Shown one piece after another: positions 35,289-44,540 of a stretch of DNA of 64,000 nucleotides. The stretch spans positions 1 to 64,000 of IMG/VR virus record IMGVR_UViG_3300042889_001503; one strand, given 5' to 3'. This DNA is from a virus. Under the pieces are notes generated by a model. That model was not told the origin of the DNA, searched no databases, and worked only from the letters and a program-made list of their open reading frames with translations. The number at the start of each line of letters is the position of its first letter. Within the stretch, counting starts at the first letter, position 1. The translations under genes were made by a program, and so were the position numbers.

Positions 35289-35495
35289 TTTTTTGGCGGT
35301 TACTCTAATTGCTTTTGATAATACTTCACATTCTCCTAATGAGAATATTCCGGATTGATATGCGTATTTAACGGCTTGGGTTAGATAGTATATTCCGTGT
35401 TCTTTATCCATAGTTTCAAGTATGGCATCTAAGTGTTCTTCAGATTGGATTGGTATTGATTCAAATAGCTTTCCGAATAATTGAGGTTCTTCCAT
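35271..35495 (-). CDS. Small hypothetical protein, 74 aa
   Basis: The start is taken at the ATG at 35495 (MEEPQLFGKLFESIP), because longer in-frame extensions would run through the divergent gene. It is acidic and helical, with SEEHLDAILETMDKEHGIYY and GECEVLSKAIRVTAKK. No family is recognised. It is divergent from the metallopeptidase gene; the 30 bases between them hold TATTTATAAGTA, which reads as TTATAAATA on this strand. Confidence 0.6.
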   Translation of the reverse strand: MEEPQLFGKLFESIPIQSEEHLDAILETMDKEHGIYYLTQAVKYAYQSGIFSLGECEVLSKAIRVTAKKEKDVE

Positions 35496-35525
35496 TTTTT
35501 TAATTTGTTTGATATTTATAAGTAT

Positions 35526-36755
35526 ATGAACAAAAATAACAAAATACAGATTAAAGAGGCTACCGGAGAGAGTGGAACTAGAGGTTCGTTTATAGCACCT
35601 CTTCAAGTGGGTATTAGAAAATTCAAAAAATCTCAAATGGGTCCGTTTACGACATCGGTATCTAAGTATGATAATCCTGAATTGGAATTTGATAGTTATG
35701 ATGGTTCGATGGATGAAACAAAGAAACAGATTAAGAAGATAGAGGGGAAGGCAAGAAAGGTAACTAATTATATGACGAAACACCCTGATTCGACCAATAG
35801 TGATGAAGAGGGTAACAACATTAATCAAACACCCGGTAAGAAAAATTTAAAAGTTGTTCCAATTAAAGAAAATACGTTGGCTAGTAATGCCGGTGAATAC
35901 AATGGTCCAATTGAGTTAGGATTAAAAAAATGGAGAAAGACTGAATTATTTCCTTTTAGTATTGATGTTGATAATCACCATAATAAAAAAGCTAAAGGTA
36001 AACATATAAAAAATAATGTTGAACGTGTTATTGGTATGTGGGAGAAAGGTGTTGACGGAAGTTATGATATAGACACACACGACGTTCATACGGTTAAAGA
36101 ATGGGTTGAGATAACCGAAGGCACCATATTGGGAGATATTGTCCCAAATGGACTAAAAATGTCCTCTAATTACGACAGAGTTATTGATAAGTTTAGAAAG
36201 GATATTCCTGAGGATAAAATGAAGGAATATGATTTGATTTCTGAGAAGATAAAAGATTTTGTTCAAGATAGGGGATATGTTATAAAAGTATTGAATTCTT
36301 GTAACACCGGATTTAAAGGGGTTAGAACAAATAAGGCAATTATTTTATGTTCACCTGAAATGTTTCCAAATTTTGCATCATTTGTTTATATTTTATTCCA
36401 CGAATTAAGGCACGAACAACAGATGAGTGAATTTGATTTGAAGGATTCCTATATGGGGGATATTGAGGATTTTGAGGAATTTTATAAAATCTATTGGGAT
36501 ATGGAAATGGATGCCGATAATTACGGTAAGGATTGGGTTAAAAAAATTGGTGATGTGTTAAAATTGCCTGAGGATGTTTATTATCTAGATAATATGATTA
36601 AAAATTATCCATCAATGTCAAATATGGTTAGACAAATGACATCACACCTACACAGAGAAATACAAACCTTAAAGAGTCGAGGAATGACGTATACGGACAT
36701 TAGTGACTTGGATATCGTTAAGAAACACTTACAGAGTCTTGAAGATATGTTTTAA
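35526..36755 (+). CDS. Zincin-like metallopeptidase with duplicated N-terminal motif
   Basis: 409 aa from the ATG at 35526; extensions to 35481 use a non-ATG codon and read through the intergenic region. The catalytic part has FHELRHEQQ (HExxH at 292-296) and a following helix, DMEMDADNYG, with E327/D329/D331 as candidates for the third zinc ligand. The N-terminal 160 residues contain two copies of a basic segment (FIAPLQVGIRKFKKSQMGPF and NGPIELGLKKWRKTELFPF). The start (KIQIKEATGESG) resembles virion-protein leaders. Possible roles are a packaged protease or an enzyme acting on the host; the substrate is unknown. Confidence 0.72.
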   Translation: MNKNNKIQIKEATGESGTRGSFIAPLQVGIRKFKKSQMGPFTTSVSKYDNPELEFDSYDGSMDETKKQIKKIEGKARKVTNYMTKHPDSTNSDEEGNNINQTPGKKNLKVVPIKENTLASNAGEYNGPIELGLKKWRKTELFPFSIDVDNHHNKKAKGKHIKNNVERVIGMWEKGVDGSYDIDTHDVHTVKEWVEITEGTILGDIVPNGLKMSSNYDRVIDKFRKDIPEDKMKEYDLISEKIKDFVQDRGYVIKVLNSCNTGFKGVRTNKAIILCSPEMFPNFASFVYILFHELRHEQQMSEFDLKDSYMGDIEDFEEFYKIYWDMEMDADNYGKDWVKKIGDVLKLPEDVYYLDNMIKNYPSMSNMVRQMTSHLHREIQTLKSRGMTYTDISDLDIVKKHLQSLEDMF

Positions 36756-36760
36756 ATAAC

Positions 36761-36788
36761 AAACCCCTACTCAACAGTGGGGGTTTTT
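36761..36788. terminator. Bidirectional terminator between convergent genes
   Basis: AAACCCCTACT / AGTGGGGGTTT hairpin with a CAAC loop and one bulge, followed by T5. It serves the metallopeptidase gene (+) and overlaps the end of the minus-strand gene at 36767. Confidence 0.75.
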
Positions 36789-37210
36789 GATTTAATTAAG
36801 ATTCTATTCTTTAATTTTGATAATGAATGTTCCACTTGGGATTTCATTTGTTCAATACGTTGCATTCTATTTTGTTGCACTTTGTTATCATACATATTGG
36901 ACATTTTCTTCCAATCTCTATCAGTAAGGGGGATATTACTATAATAACAAACGTGATTGATTATTGTAATTTTTTTATCGTCTAAGATAATGAATACACC
37001 TAATTTTTTATTTTCTATAATTCTATGGTCAGATAGTGGAGCAATTTCATAAATGGAATTGGAATGTCGTAAGACATTACGGAAAATAAATTTACAATCA
37101 TTGATATCCGCCAATCTTCCCGGGTCAACAACATCGTATAATATCTGTAACTCTAATAGTTTCTTTCTAACAGCTCTACGTTTTAATTTTCGTTTTATGT
37201 ATTTTATCAT
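36767..37210 (-). CDS. Hypothetical basic protein, 147 aa
   Basis: A strongly basic N-terminus (IKYIKRKLKRRAVRKKLLE) is followed by an alpha/beta middle (GVFIILDDKKITIINHVCYY) and a basic helical C-terminus. It could bind nucleic acid, but no motif is recognised. A -7-like TATCTTTG lies at 37238-37231 on this strand, although its -33 box is poor, so it may be read by the host polymerase. Confidence 0.6.
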   Translation of the reverse strand: MIKYIKRKLKRRAVRKKLLELQILYDVVDPGRLADINDCKFIFRNVLRHSNSIYEIAPLSDHRIIENKKLGVFIILDDKKITIINHVCYYSNIPLTDRDWKKMSNMYDNKVQQNRMQRIEQMKSQVEHSLSKLKNRILIKSKTPTVE

Positions 37211-37274
37211 ATCTTTAGTGAATTATCGGACAAAGATACGTAAAAATTTTATATATAAAAAAATAATTTGATAA

Positions 37275-37303
37275 AAAAAAGGAGAAAATTAAATTCCTCC
37301 TTT
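37275..37303 (-). terminator. Terminator after the gene at 37289
   Basis: AAAGGAG / CTCCTTT hairpin overlapping the 3' end of the minus-strand gene, with an A run on the plus strand that reads as a T run on the minus strand. Confidence 0.7.
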
Positions 37304-37567
37304 ATTTTTTGCTTTATCTAAGTAGTCATAAGCTCTATCTCCATACATTTCATATATTTTTTTGAAGAATTGTGCGGGGTTTTTTCTTATGTATCTAAGA
37401 ACATCATTTGGGATATACGAACCGTATTTGTCACCAAAGATTGATTTGACTTGTCTCTCTCTATCACTCGTTGGTCTATTAACATCGGATGAGTAATCTT
37501 GTTCAGACATTACTTTTTTAATAATGTTTGATAAATCTGATTCTGAAAGTTTAACTACCTTACCCAT
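37289..37567 (-). CDS. Small protein with SEQ-type leader
   Basis: 92 aa. The N-terminus KVVKLSESDLSNIIKKVMSEQ ends in the same SEQ as the leaders at 2402, 3224 and 3898 and has the same helical, Lys/Glu-rich character. The remaining 65 residues (RQVKSIFGDKYGSYIPNDVL, then RKNPAQFFKKIYEMYG) form a helical domain of unknown type. It lies three bases after the preceding gene of the leftward block. Inference: internal virion protein cleaved after the leader. Confidence 0.62.
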   Translation of the reverse strand: MGKVVKLSESDLSNIIKKVMSEQDYSSDVNRPTSDRERQVKSIFGDKYGSYIPNDVLRYIRKNPAQFFKKIYEMYGDRAYDYLDKAKNKGGI

Positions 37568-37570
37568 AAC

Positions 37571-38176
37571 TTACGAATTTAATCCATTCATTCCACCAAG
37601 TTCGATTGCATCTAGTAAGACAACTGCCTTACCATACGCGTTTGTCCAAGTTGGGTGGGGTGGGACAACTGTTATAGTGTTACCACTACAATCAAGTACA
37701 CACATAATTGTTTCTGTTCCTGCGGATATAGGTGGTGGTGATACACAATTTTCACAATCTAAAAAGGGACCTGAATAGTAATAATAATTTGTTTCACCCG
37801 AATTAGTTAACCCATCAAAAGTTACGCAAAATGGTGTTCCTCTACCAAATTGTATTTCATAAGTACTACCTGATGTGGGAGCACCAAAGTAACTACAAAA
37901 TTCAGTTGGGTCTATATTAATCTCTTCTAATGTACCACATCGTATAAATTTAAAATTTAAATCCACTGTGGTCTCACTTAAACACTCACAACAATCTGTA
38001 TATGATATCCCCAAGGTTACCCCTATAGTTGGAGGGTTAGACGTTTCTACCCCAACAGTAGCACAAAATCCTATCTCGTCAATAGAATACCCTACTGTTT
38101 CTCCCACTGTTAACGTTATTGCAGAAACAATGTATTCCTCATTAGTTAAACAATCATTTATAATATAATTTGCCAT
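37571..38176 (-). CDS. Cys-rich probable virion protein
   Basis: 201 aa, beta-rich, with many cysteines including SYTDCCECLSE and LDCENCVSPPP. It resembles the small Cys-rich modules of the adhesin genes at 13829 and 21884. No signal peptide. The start has an upstream TATAAATA element on the same strand (38213-38206). Probably a tail decoration or fibre-associated protein; the role is inferred from similarity of style. Confidence 0.62.
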   Translation of the reverse strand: MANYIINDCLTNEEYIVSAITLTVGETVGYSIDEIGFCATVGVETSNPPTIGVTLGISYTDCCECLSETTVDLNFKFIRCGTLEEINIDPTEFCSYFGAPTSGSTYEIQFGRGTPFCVTFDGLTNSGETNYYYYSGPFLDCENCVSPPPISAGTETIMCVLDCSGNTITVVPPHPTWTNAYGKAVVLLDAIELGGMNGLNS

Positions 38177-38205
38177 ATATTTTGTATTATTTTTTTTTTA
38201 GTTTT

Positions 38206-38213
38206 TATTTATA
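38206..38213 (-). promoter_or_regulatory. T4-like late promoter element TATAAATA
   Basis: On the minus strand, GATATTTATAAATAAAAAC about 30 bases before the ATG at 38176. Confidence 0.55.
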
Positions 38214-38222
38214 AATATCTTA

Positions 38223-39683
38223 TTATTCCAAATACTTCACATTAACAATCTGAAATTTGATTTGTTTTTTGTAGGTATTAATCACCCCACTACTCTCAAC
38301 TTTCAAATCAACATAGTATTCGTTTGGTATTTTATCCCTCGTATCGAACATAAAGTAATATTCATTTGGGGTTTGGTTAATTCTTGTCCATCCTTGAACT
38401 TGAACTTCTGTTTGCCCTTCTCTTACATACACTCGGTAATGAGCCTTTACGTTTGGAAGTAACTTATTTGTTGTGTAAGCTTGTTTAATTACCACGCCAA
38501 CTTTTCTAATATCTGTGTTGTATATTTTTTCGTCTTGTTTTATTCCGTAAAAATCAAATCCATAAATCTTTGGGTCCTGAGTTGACGTACCAATTTGAAT
38601 TGAATGTTTTAACGGGTATAATACAAAGTCATTGGTTATATTAGGTAAAGAAAAACCATTTAATTTTAACCCTGACCAAATGTCATAAAAAGAACAAGGT
38701 GTACGATACCCAATTAATGGTGGTATTGTAACTTCATAAACACCTTTGGTTCTCTGACATACATCTAAGTAAGGACTCATTAATCCTAAAATAGGAGTTC
38801 CATTGGAATCCGAAATAGACACTGACGGTAATTCATCTAAGTTGATAGGATTACCATCTTCGTATATGTATAAGTATAATTTATTGATTTTCCCTAACGA
38901 AAATGAGTTTCTGTCATCCTCAATCAAATCATCATAGTTTGTTTCTAAGAATGGTTCGTAGAAGGTTTGAGTATGTCTTGTAAAGAATTGAACTTCGTAG
39001 TTCTCAGTTAACCCCGTTAAGTTTTCAATTTGAGGTAAATAAGCAATTCCCCATCCTGTTACACCGGTTAAACCATTTGTTAAGATATTATTAATTTCAC
39101 TTGTCATATCAAAAGATATGTCTTCATTCCCGAATTGAAAATGTTGTGTGTCTACAATAGTTAACGCACTGTATGGTGTTGAACCTGAATTATTATTGTT
39201 ATAGATACCCGGTGATGTCCACCCACTTAATGTTGTTGTTTGAATCCAATTTGACGGTCTTGTTGAGAAGTTTCTATCTGAATTACTATAATCATATATT
39301 AAGTCAGCAAAGTCATATCCAACACCTTCGTCCCACATTTGGTTGTTAGGTATTCTAAATAATATTAAATCAAAGGAAGTTGCTCTCAATCTAGCTTGAG
39401 ATGTTGTTGTATTTAACTCTTCAATATTAAAGGTTGATGTGTTAACCATTCTTAACGTATGTGTCATAGCATCAGGACAAGTTGTAGATATTGTTCCGTC
39501 AGATATTTTTTCTTGAAGAAGAGACATATCCAAATCAAAAATGAAACGGCTAAACCCATTTGGGTATTGTGAAGTCGCTAATGAACCATAAAATAGTTCA
39601 GTCACAGGGTTTCTTCCGGTGTTTGTTAAACTATTTGATATGATTGTATTGTTTTTACTAAAATAGGAATTGTTAATTGACAT
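38223..39683 (-). CDS. Probable tail/baseplate structural protein
   Basis: The start is set at the ATG at 39683 (MSINNSYFSKNNT); a longer version begins with TTG. About 486 aa, beta-rich and Thr/Asn/Tyr-rich, with no membrane segments. It has phrases typical of virion proteins (NPVTELFYGSLATSQYPNGF; YVDLKVESSG near the end) but no family I can name with confidence. TATTTATTG lies about 12 bases upstream. The next gene upstream encodes the gp5-like hub, supporting a baseplate or tail role. Confidence 0.65.
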   Translation of the reverse strand: MSINNSYFSKNNTIISNSLTNTGRNPVTELFYGSLATSQYPNGFSRFIFDLDMSLLQEKISDGTISTTCPDAMTHTLRMVNTSTFNIEELNTTTSQARLRATSFDLILFRIPNNQMWDEGVGYDFADLIYDYSNSDRNFSTRPSNWIQTTTLSGWTSPGIYNNNNSGSTPYSALTIVDTQHFQFGNEDISFDMTSEINNILTNGLTGVTGWGIAYLPQIENLTGLTENYEVQFFTRHTQTFYEPFLETNYDDLIEDDRNSFSLGKINKLYLYIYEDGNPINLDELPSVSISDSNGTPILGLMSPYLDVCQRTKGVYEVTIPPLIGYRTPCSFYDIWSGLKLNGFSLPNITNDFVLYPLKHSIQIGTSTQDPKIYGFDFYGIKQDEKIYNTDIRKVGVVIKQAYTTNKLLPNVKAHYRVYVREGQTEVQVQGWTRINQTPNEYYFMFDTRDKIPNEYYVDLKVESSGVINTYKKQIKFQIVNVKYLE

Positions 39684-39705
39684 AAAATCTTTTAACAATA
39701 AATAT

Positions 39706-41274
39706 TTAGTTTAATCGAATATTTTGATTTAAGACAGTATTATTTACATCGGCTAGTAATTGATTGATACTAGTCTTGGTTGTTTTAGAACCTTGAGTCG
39801 CTTCATCCGGAACCATATTAGCATGAGGATGGACGTGATTGTTTAAAAATTCAACAATTTTCTCAATCAGTTTAACCAATTCTTCACCTCTAACACTTGA
39901 GTATGTTTTCTCAAATAATGTATCTCCGGCACCAACAAATTTATCCTGTGGAATACCGTATAACGTATTAGATAAATCAATTTGTCCTTTAGGACTTGTT
40001 GCGTTTTGAGATAATAAAAATACTTTTTGAGCACCTAACACACCGTAAGTAACATCTTCATTTTGAAATGTTGTTGGTATTACTGTTTCTTCTTTAACAG
40101 TTCCTTGAGGACCAAATAAAGGTTTACCCCCTTTATTTTCTGAAACCAAAAACCAACCTTCTTCTTTTGAATTATTTAATTTAATTTTATTAAAAAATCT
40201 TTTGTAATTCACGTATTCAACAACATCATTTAATGCCGTTGATGGTGTAAAGTTTTTACCGGTATCGTATGTTTGTTTTGATGGTGTAACAACAAAAGGA
40301 AATTGGTCAGCAAGATTTTTTGGGTTATTAATTGTTATTCCTGTAAATGTAACATTTGGGTTAAATACTTTAGAAATAAAATCATTAATTGATTTAACCG
40401 ATTCCTGAAAAGTTTTACCCACAAACGATATGGACTCTAGTTCAACACCATAATCTTCACCACTATTTAATTTTAATATGGTATCGTATTTAAAGTTGTC
40501 CGTATTAACTTTTGGACTTGGTTTAAGATTATACAATTTAACTGACCCGGTAAAGGAATCTGCCGTCGTATTTAATGTTGCAATATCCCAAACAATCATT
40601 TTTTTAACTAATAAAACATCTTGAACTAATCTATATTTTGTTTCAGGTGGTAATGTTTTTTTAGTTTGAGTAAATCTTGTTAACTGTAAAAAGGCTCTAT
40701 TTTGATTACCAATTGGGAATTTATCTTTAGATAATTCTTTTGTTTTTCCGGCACGGATTAATACTTCATTTTCTTTTACAATAACGTCAGCGGTTCCTCT
40801 ACCTAACAAAGCGTTGTCACCAGGTTCAGGGAAGATACCTTGACTGTTTTTATCACGGTATTCACCGTCTTGGTTTTTAAGACTCATACCTTGTTTAATT
40901 CTATCTCCGGCTGCCAAGAATTTTTTGGCGCCTTGGTAGTGTTCAAAAGGTGTTGTCATTGGAGACGAGAACGGACCTTGAATATAAAATTGGTTATTAA
41001 ATTCGGACATTCTATTCATATAAACAATATGAACATACTCATCCTTTTTAGGTGTCTGACTAATATAAAACGGTAATAACGGCATAAAAAGTAATGGGTC
41101 TCTCGATGTCCATATATCTTTTTGTTCATCCCAATTCGGAACGGACGCGATTATATCGTTATAATTTTTAGTTTCAGGAATAACTCTAATTCTACCCAAC
41201 ATCATTGGGTCTTGGTTATCGTAAACATATCCCGGAAATAATATTTGATACTTATTTTGACTATCTATTATCAT
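39706..41274 (-). CDS. Baseplate hub/spike protein (gp5-like OB fold)
   Basis: 522 aa. The N-terminal OB-fold domain is visible as VYDNQDPMMLGRIRVIPETK, then LPFYISQTPKKDEYVHIVYM and NNQFYIQGPF, as in T4 gp5/VgrG-type hub proteins. The lysozyme domain of T4 gp5 is absent. Near the C-terminus is a FLNNHVHPHANM motif, common in phage baseplate/spike proteins. It would form the centre of the baseplate that punctures the envelope. Its start overlaps the end of the small upstream gene by 14 bases. Confidence 0.8.
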   Translation of the reverse strand: MIIDSQNKYQILFPGYVYDNQDPMMLGRIRVIPETKNYNDIIASVPNWDEQKDIWTSRDPLLFMPLLPFYISQTPKKDEYVHIVYMNRMSEFNNQFYIQGPFSSPMTTPFEHYQGAKKFLAAGDRIKQGMSLKNQDGEYRDKNSQGIFPEPGDNALLGRGTADVIVKENEVLIRAGKTKELSKDKFPIGNQNRAFLQLTRFTQTKKTLPPETKYRLVQDVLLVKKMIVWDIATLNTTADSFTGSVKLYNLKPSPKVNTDNFKYDTILKLNSGEDYGVELESISFVGKTFQESVKSINDFISKVFNPNVTFTGITINNPKNLADQFPFVVTPSKQTYDTGKNFTPSTALNDVVEYVNYKRFFNKIKLNNSKEEGWFLVSENKGGKPLFGPQGTVKEETVIPTTFQNEDVTYGVLGAQKVFLLSQNATSPKGQIDLSNTLYGIPQDKFVGAGDTLFEKTYSSVRGEELVKLIEKIVEFLNNHVHPHANMVPDEATQGSKTTKTSINQLLADVNNTVLNQNIRLN

Positions 41275-41485
41275 TTGGTTTTATTCTTTTTTGATATTCT
41301 TTTAATATGGTGTTGTAAGTTAACTCTAACTTATCTAATTGTTCAGTTCCTTTTAAAACTAATTTTTTAGTAAATTCAAAATCCTCCAAAAGATAATCCA
41401 TCGCAAGAATTAAATCTTTATTTGACGATGTTTTATGTTCTTTAATGATTTGTAATACTTTTTCAGATTTTTCTTTCTTATCCAT
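41261..41485 (-). CDS. Small coiled-coil protein, 74 aa
   Basis: Highly charged and wholly helical (KKEKSEKVLQIIKEHKTSSN, then KLVLKGTEQLDKLELTYNTI). No family is recognised. It is embedded in the baseplate cluster, overlapping the hub gene and lying two bases after the gene at 41488; probably a small structural or chaperone protein. Confidence 0.6.
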   Translation of the reverse strand: MDKKEKSEKVLQIIKEHKTSSNKDLILAMDYLLEDFEFTKKLVLKGTEQLDKLELTYNTILKEYQKRIKPNDNR

Positions 41486-41487
41486 AA

Positions 41488-43383
41488 TTAGAATTTTTTA
41501 CCATACGAACTGGCAGGAACAGTCAAGAACGCCGGAGTTACCACCAATGGTCCCACCGCAACTTGAAGTTTATTATTTTCCGCATCTTCCATAGCCATCG
41601 CTTTCATTTGTCCAAACTTCCCTAATAAATCAAAATTTGGTGCACCACTTGGCATCGCTCCGGTAGGGATTCCCATACTTTGCATTTCTTCAATGGCACC
41701 AATAAAGGCTCTTGATTCGGAGTAACCATCCAATAATTGTGCGGCATATAAGAATGGTAATGGTATTCCACTACTCAGTCCGGGGAGATTTAATAAATTC
41801 AATAACGCCAATATATCGTCTATTAAGTTTTTACACTTACGATAATCCGTTATCAATCCAATGATTGCCAATAATAACGCAATTAATTTTAATATCATTG
41901 CATATTTTTTAACAATCTTTTCTTTAACAATATCTTTAATAACTTGTTGAACAAGTTTCAAAATGTCTTCTTTAATTAATTTAAACAATTCCTCAACAAA
42001 TATTGCACCTACTTTAGATACTAAATTAATGAAGAACTTTTTAAATATTTTAGCGAAATCAACAAATGATTTTATATTGTCCGCCAATGTATTACCCAAC
42101 GCTTTATACATAACAATAATTGGTAATATCATTTTTGGAGTAATTAAAGCACTAATCATTCCGTTACTTATTAATTTTATAAAATTTGTGTCAACAACAA
42201 CCTGTGGGGTAACATTTATTCCAACACCAATCCAAGCCGGATTGTTTGCCAAAACATCTGTTATGTTATTTGCCGCCTCTTCAAACTCAGAACCTTCATA
42301 AAAATTTAATTGTCCTAACGCACTTATAATTTCGTTGAAGTTAACAGGTAAATCAATGTTATCACAATCCTCAAATTGAATAACCCCTTTCTTAATGTTT
42401 TGTGTTCTAATATCAATATTTCTTAAATCAATTTCAGTAAACTCAAAAAATGAATCGTCAACACCATCTAGTTCAGCTATCTTAGCAATACCACTAGTAT
42501 CTATTTCATTACCCCTACTATCAAAACAAAGTCCTAATATTCTTGCCAATATTAATTCGTATTTACTTGCGTTTTCAACTTGAGATGTTCCCGCAGATAC
42601 TTTCATTGATATTGCACCGGATAAGGATTCCATAATAGACCCAATAATATCGGTGTCTTCCGCCATTCTTATTGTGTCGTAATAATCAACCATAAATTCA
42701 CCTACTCTAAGAGGTCCGGTTCTACTACTTAAATCAACCTGAAACCAACCACCTGTTACACCATTTGGGTCAGCGTTTACATATTGTATTTTAAATAAAT
42801 CTTGACCCGACTTACCTACGTGAGTGTATATACTATTATTTTGAGTTAATTGATGTAATTCTCGATTCATTGAGAATGGAATTTGTCCTACTTGAATCGA
42901 CTTCTTTTCGTAAACAACAGCACCTACTTCATCTTGGGGGTCAATTAATAATCTATTAAATAAATCGATAGAACCAACTTTTACATAAATTGTTTCCGGA
43001 GATGTGTATGTTTGTTGTTGGTCACACCCTAATGCTGTTAAACAATCTTTAATAACAATTGTTCGTAACCTTGGTTGTACGTTTTTAATTGTTCTAATTA
43101 AGAGTCTTTTAATATATGATGGTGAACCACTACCATTTCCACCTGTTGTGTTGGTTAAATCTAAAAGTTGTTCAAATTGGTTTTTTACTTGTTTCTGATA
43201 TCTTTTAGTTTGACTTTTAACACTGTTTAATGATTCTGAAACTTGAGATTTTGTTTTTTCAAAGGAACTACCCGCTTTTCTATTTGCCTCGTCATACTGA
43301 GACTTAATATCAGCAAAAGATTTTGTTGCGTTAACTTTCTTTTGAATTTTATTATATCCAAAATTAATGTCTAATGAACCCAT
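41488..43383 (-). CDS. Large probable baseplate/tail protein with hydrophobic helices
   Basis: 631 aa. An N-terminal coiled region (about 1-75, KSQVSESLNSVKSQTKRYQK) is followed by a mixed domain with GSIDLFNRLLIDPQDEVGAV. A C-terminal third is rich in hydrophobic helices (about 420-560, including LKLIALLLAIIGLITDY) that could be membrane-active or buried. The position, just upstream of the gp5-like hub gene, suggests a baseplate component. It is too short for a tape measure of a normal tail. Family not recognised. Confidence 0.65.
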   Translation of the reverse strand: MGSLDINFGYNKIQKKVNATKSFADIKSQYDEANRKAGSSFEKTKSQVSESLNSVKSQTKRYQKQVKNQFEQLLDLTNTTGGNGSGSPSYIKRLLIRTIKNVQPRLRTIVIKDCLTALGCDQQQTYTSPETIYVKVGSIDLFNRLLIDPQDEVGAVVYEKKSIQVGQIPFSMNRELHQLTQNNSIYTHVGKSGQDLFKIQYVNADPNGVTGGWFQVDLSSRTGPLRVGEFMVDYYDTIRMAEDTDIIGSIMESLSGAISMKVSAGTSQVENASKYELILARILGLCFDSRGNEIDTSGIAKIAELDGVDDSFFEFTEIDLRNIDIRTQNIKKGVIQFEDCDNIDLPVNFNEIISALGQLNFYEGSEFEEAANNITDVLANNPAWIGVGINVTPQVVVDTNFIKLISNGMISALITPKMILPIIVMYKALGNTLADNIKSFVDFAKIFKKFFINLVSKVGAIFVEELFKLIKEDILKLVQQVIKDIVKEKIVKKYAMILKLIALLLAIIGLITDYRKCKNLIDDILALLNLLNLPGLSSGIPLPFLYAAQLLDGYSESRAFIGAIEEMQSMGIPTGAMPSGAPNFDLLGKFGQMKAMAMEDAENNKLQVAVGPLVVTPAFLTVPASSYGKKF

Positions 43384-43384
43384 A

Positions 43385-43765
43385 TTATTTTTTCATTTTA
43401 TAAGAATCGTTATCTTTTGAAATGTCTTTTTCCATTAGAGTTCTGAATAGTTCATCATCCCCTAAATCAGTTATTGAGAATCCTGCTCCACTATCTTTAT
43501 TAGCGTTAGATTTTTCCCACATAGAAGATTGTAACTTAGATAGGGTTAGTTTTTTCTCAATACAGTCGTTAACAATTTTTTGTTGTTTTTCGATAACCGG
43601 ACCAATGACAGTCATATCCTCCGGTTCTTTCATCATTGTTAACATCTTGTTTTGTATTCTTATTGCAGTATTTCGTTGTTCCACAACTTCGTTATAGATT
43701 TCCTGCATCAATGATAACATTGATTCTTTTGAAAGATTAATTTCTTTTTTTGTCGGTCTTGCCAT
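43385..43765 (-). CDS. Helical hypothetical protein, 126 aa
   Basis: A charged, helical protein (KKEINLSKESMLSLMQEIYN; VIEKQQKIVNDCIEKKLTLS) with an acidic C-terminus. No family is recognised. TATTTATTG is three bases before the ATG, so it may start a late unit covering the baseplate genes that follow it on the minus strand. It ends two bases before the next gene. Confidence 0.62.
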   Translation of the reverse strand: MARPTKKEINLSKESMLSLMQEIYNEVVEQRNTAIRIQNKMLTMMKEPEDMTVIGPVIEKQQKIVNDCIEKKLTLSKLQSSMWEKSNANKDSGAGFSITDLGDDELFRTLMEKDISKDNDSYKMKK

Positions 43766-43790
43766 AACAATAAATATTTAATATTGGATT

Positions 43791-44540
43791 TTATTTAACC
43801 ATAGTTTGGACTAACTCAAAATACATATTTTTATATTTCTTCATTGACCCTCTAATTTCTTTAGTAGAAAGGTTGGTCATTTCCCTCAATGAGAGTAATA
43901 TTATATTCTTGTTGAATTTATTATTGTCGTTACCCACAAAAATATTTTCATAATTATCGAATAAATCGTATAATGCTTGTCCGAGTTTTATTTCATTCTC
44001 ACTTAGATTTTCATTTTTAACAAACAAATCTAATTTGATTAAAAAATGATGAATAATCCTTTCAGAATCTAAATTATCATTTTCAATGTAATATGCGAAC
44101 CCTTCATCGTTTTCTAAACTAGTTGAAATATCTTCGTAAGAAATTTTTCTATTAGTTTCTTTTTGGTCCTTAATAATTTGACCCATAAGATAATTTTTAC
44201 ATATGGTTCCAAAATAAGAGTAAGCCTTCTTTTCTTTAGAAGGCTTAAACTTATCTATTTTTGTTATTAAGAATGAGTGAGTATCTGTATGGATTTCATT
44301 AAAATCCATGTCTTTTCTATATAATTTGTATCTTCTTATAATCGAAGATATCATCTTATCTAAAGGTTTTAATAAAAACTCATTATAAATTTTATTTCTC
44401 TCGTGATGACATTCGGTTTCTAAAAATCGAACAACTGCCAGTTCTTCTCGAACATCAAAATAATTTAATTGGGTTGGTTTTCTACCTTTCTTCTTTAACT
44501 CAACGCTGGTGTCTCCTGTCAAATTAACTGATTCAGTCAT
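43791..44540 (-). CDS. Late-transcription sigma factor (T4 gp55-like)
   Basis: 249 aa. Residues about 50-120 match sigma-70 region 2 as found in gp55-type phage sigma factors: MISSIIRRYKLYRKDMDF, FLITKIDKFKPSKEK and AYSYFGTICKNYLMGQIIK (106-124). There is no clear region 4, also as in gp55. The C-terminal half is helical and divergent. The protein would redirect host RNA polymerase to TATAAATA-type late promoters, which occur in front of several virion genes. It overlaps the following glycosyltransferase gene by one base. Confidence 0.82.
   Translation of the reverse strand: MTESVNLTGDTSVELKKKGRKPTQLNYFDVREELAVVRFLETECHHERNKIYNEFLLKPLDKMISSIIRRYKLYRKDMDFNEIHTDTHSFLITKIDKFKPSKEKKAYSYFGTICKNYLMGQIIKDQKETNRKISYEDISTSLENDEGFAYYIENDNLDSERIIHHFLIKLDLFVKNENLSENEIKLGQALYDLFDNYENIFVGNDNNKFNKNIILLSLREMTNLSTKEIRGSMKKYKNMYFELVQTMVK

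Noticed and set aside
35496-35828. N-terminal extension of the minus-strand gene at 35271 to 185 residues
   Set aside because: It would run antisense through the metallopeptidase gene and is rich in Cys, Leu and Arg without pattern; the ATG at 35495 gives a sensible protein.
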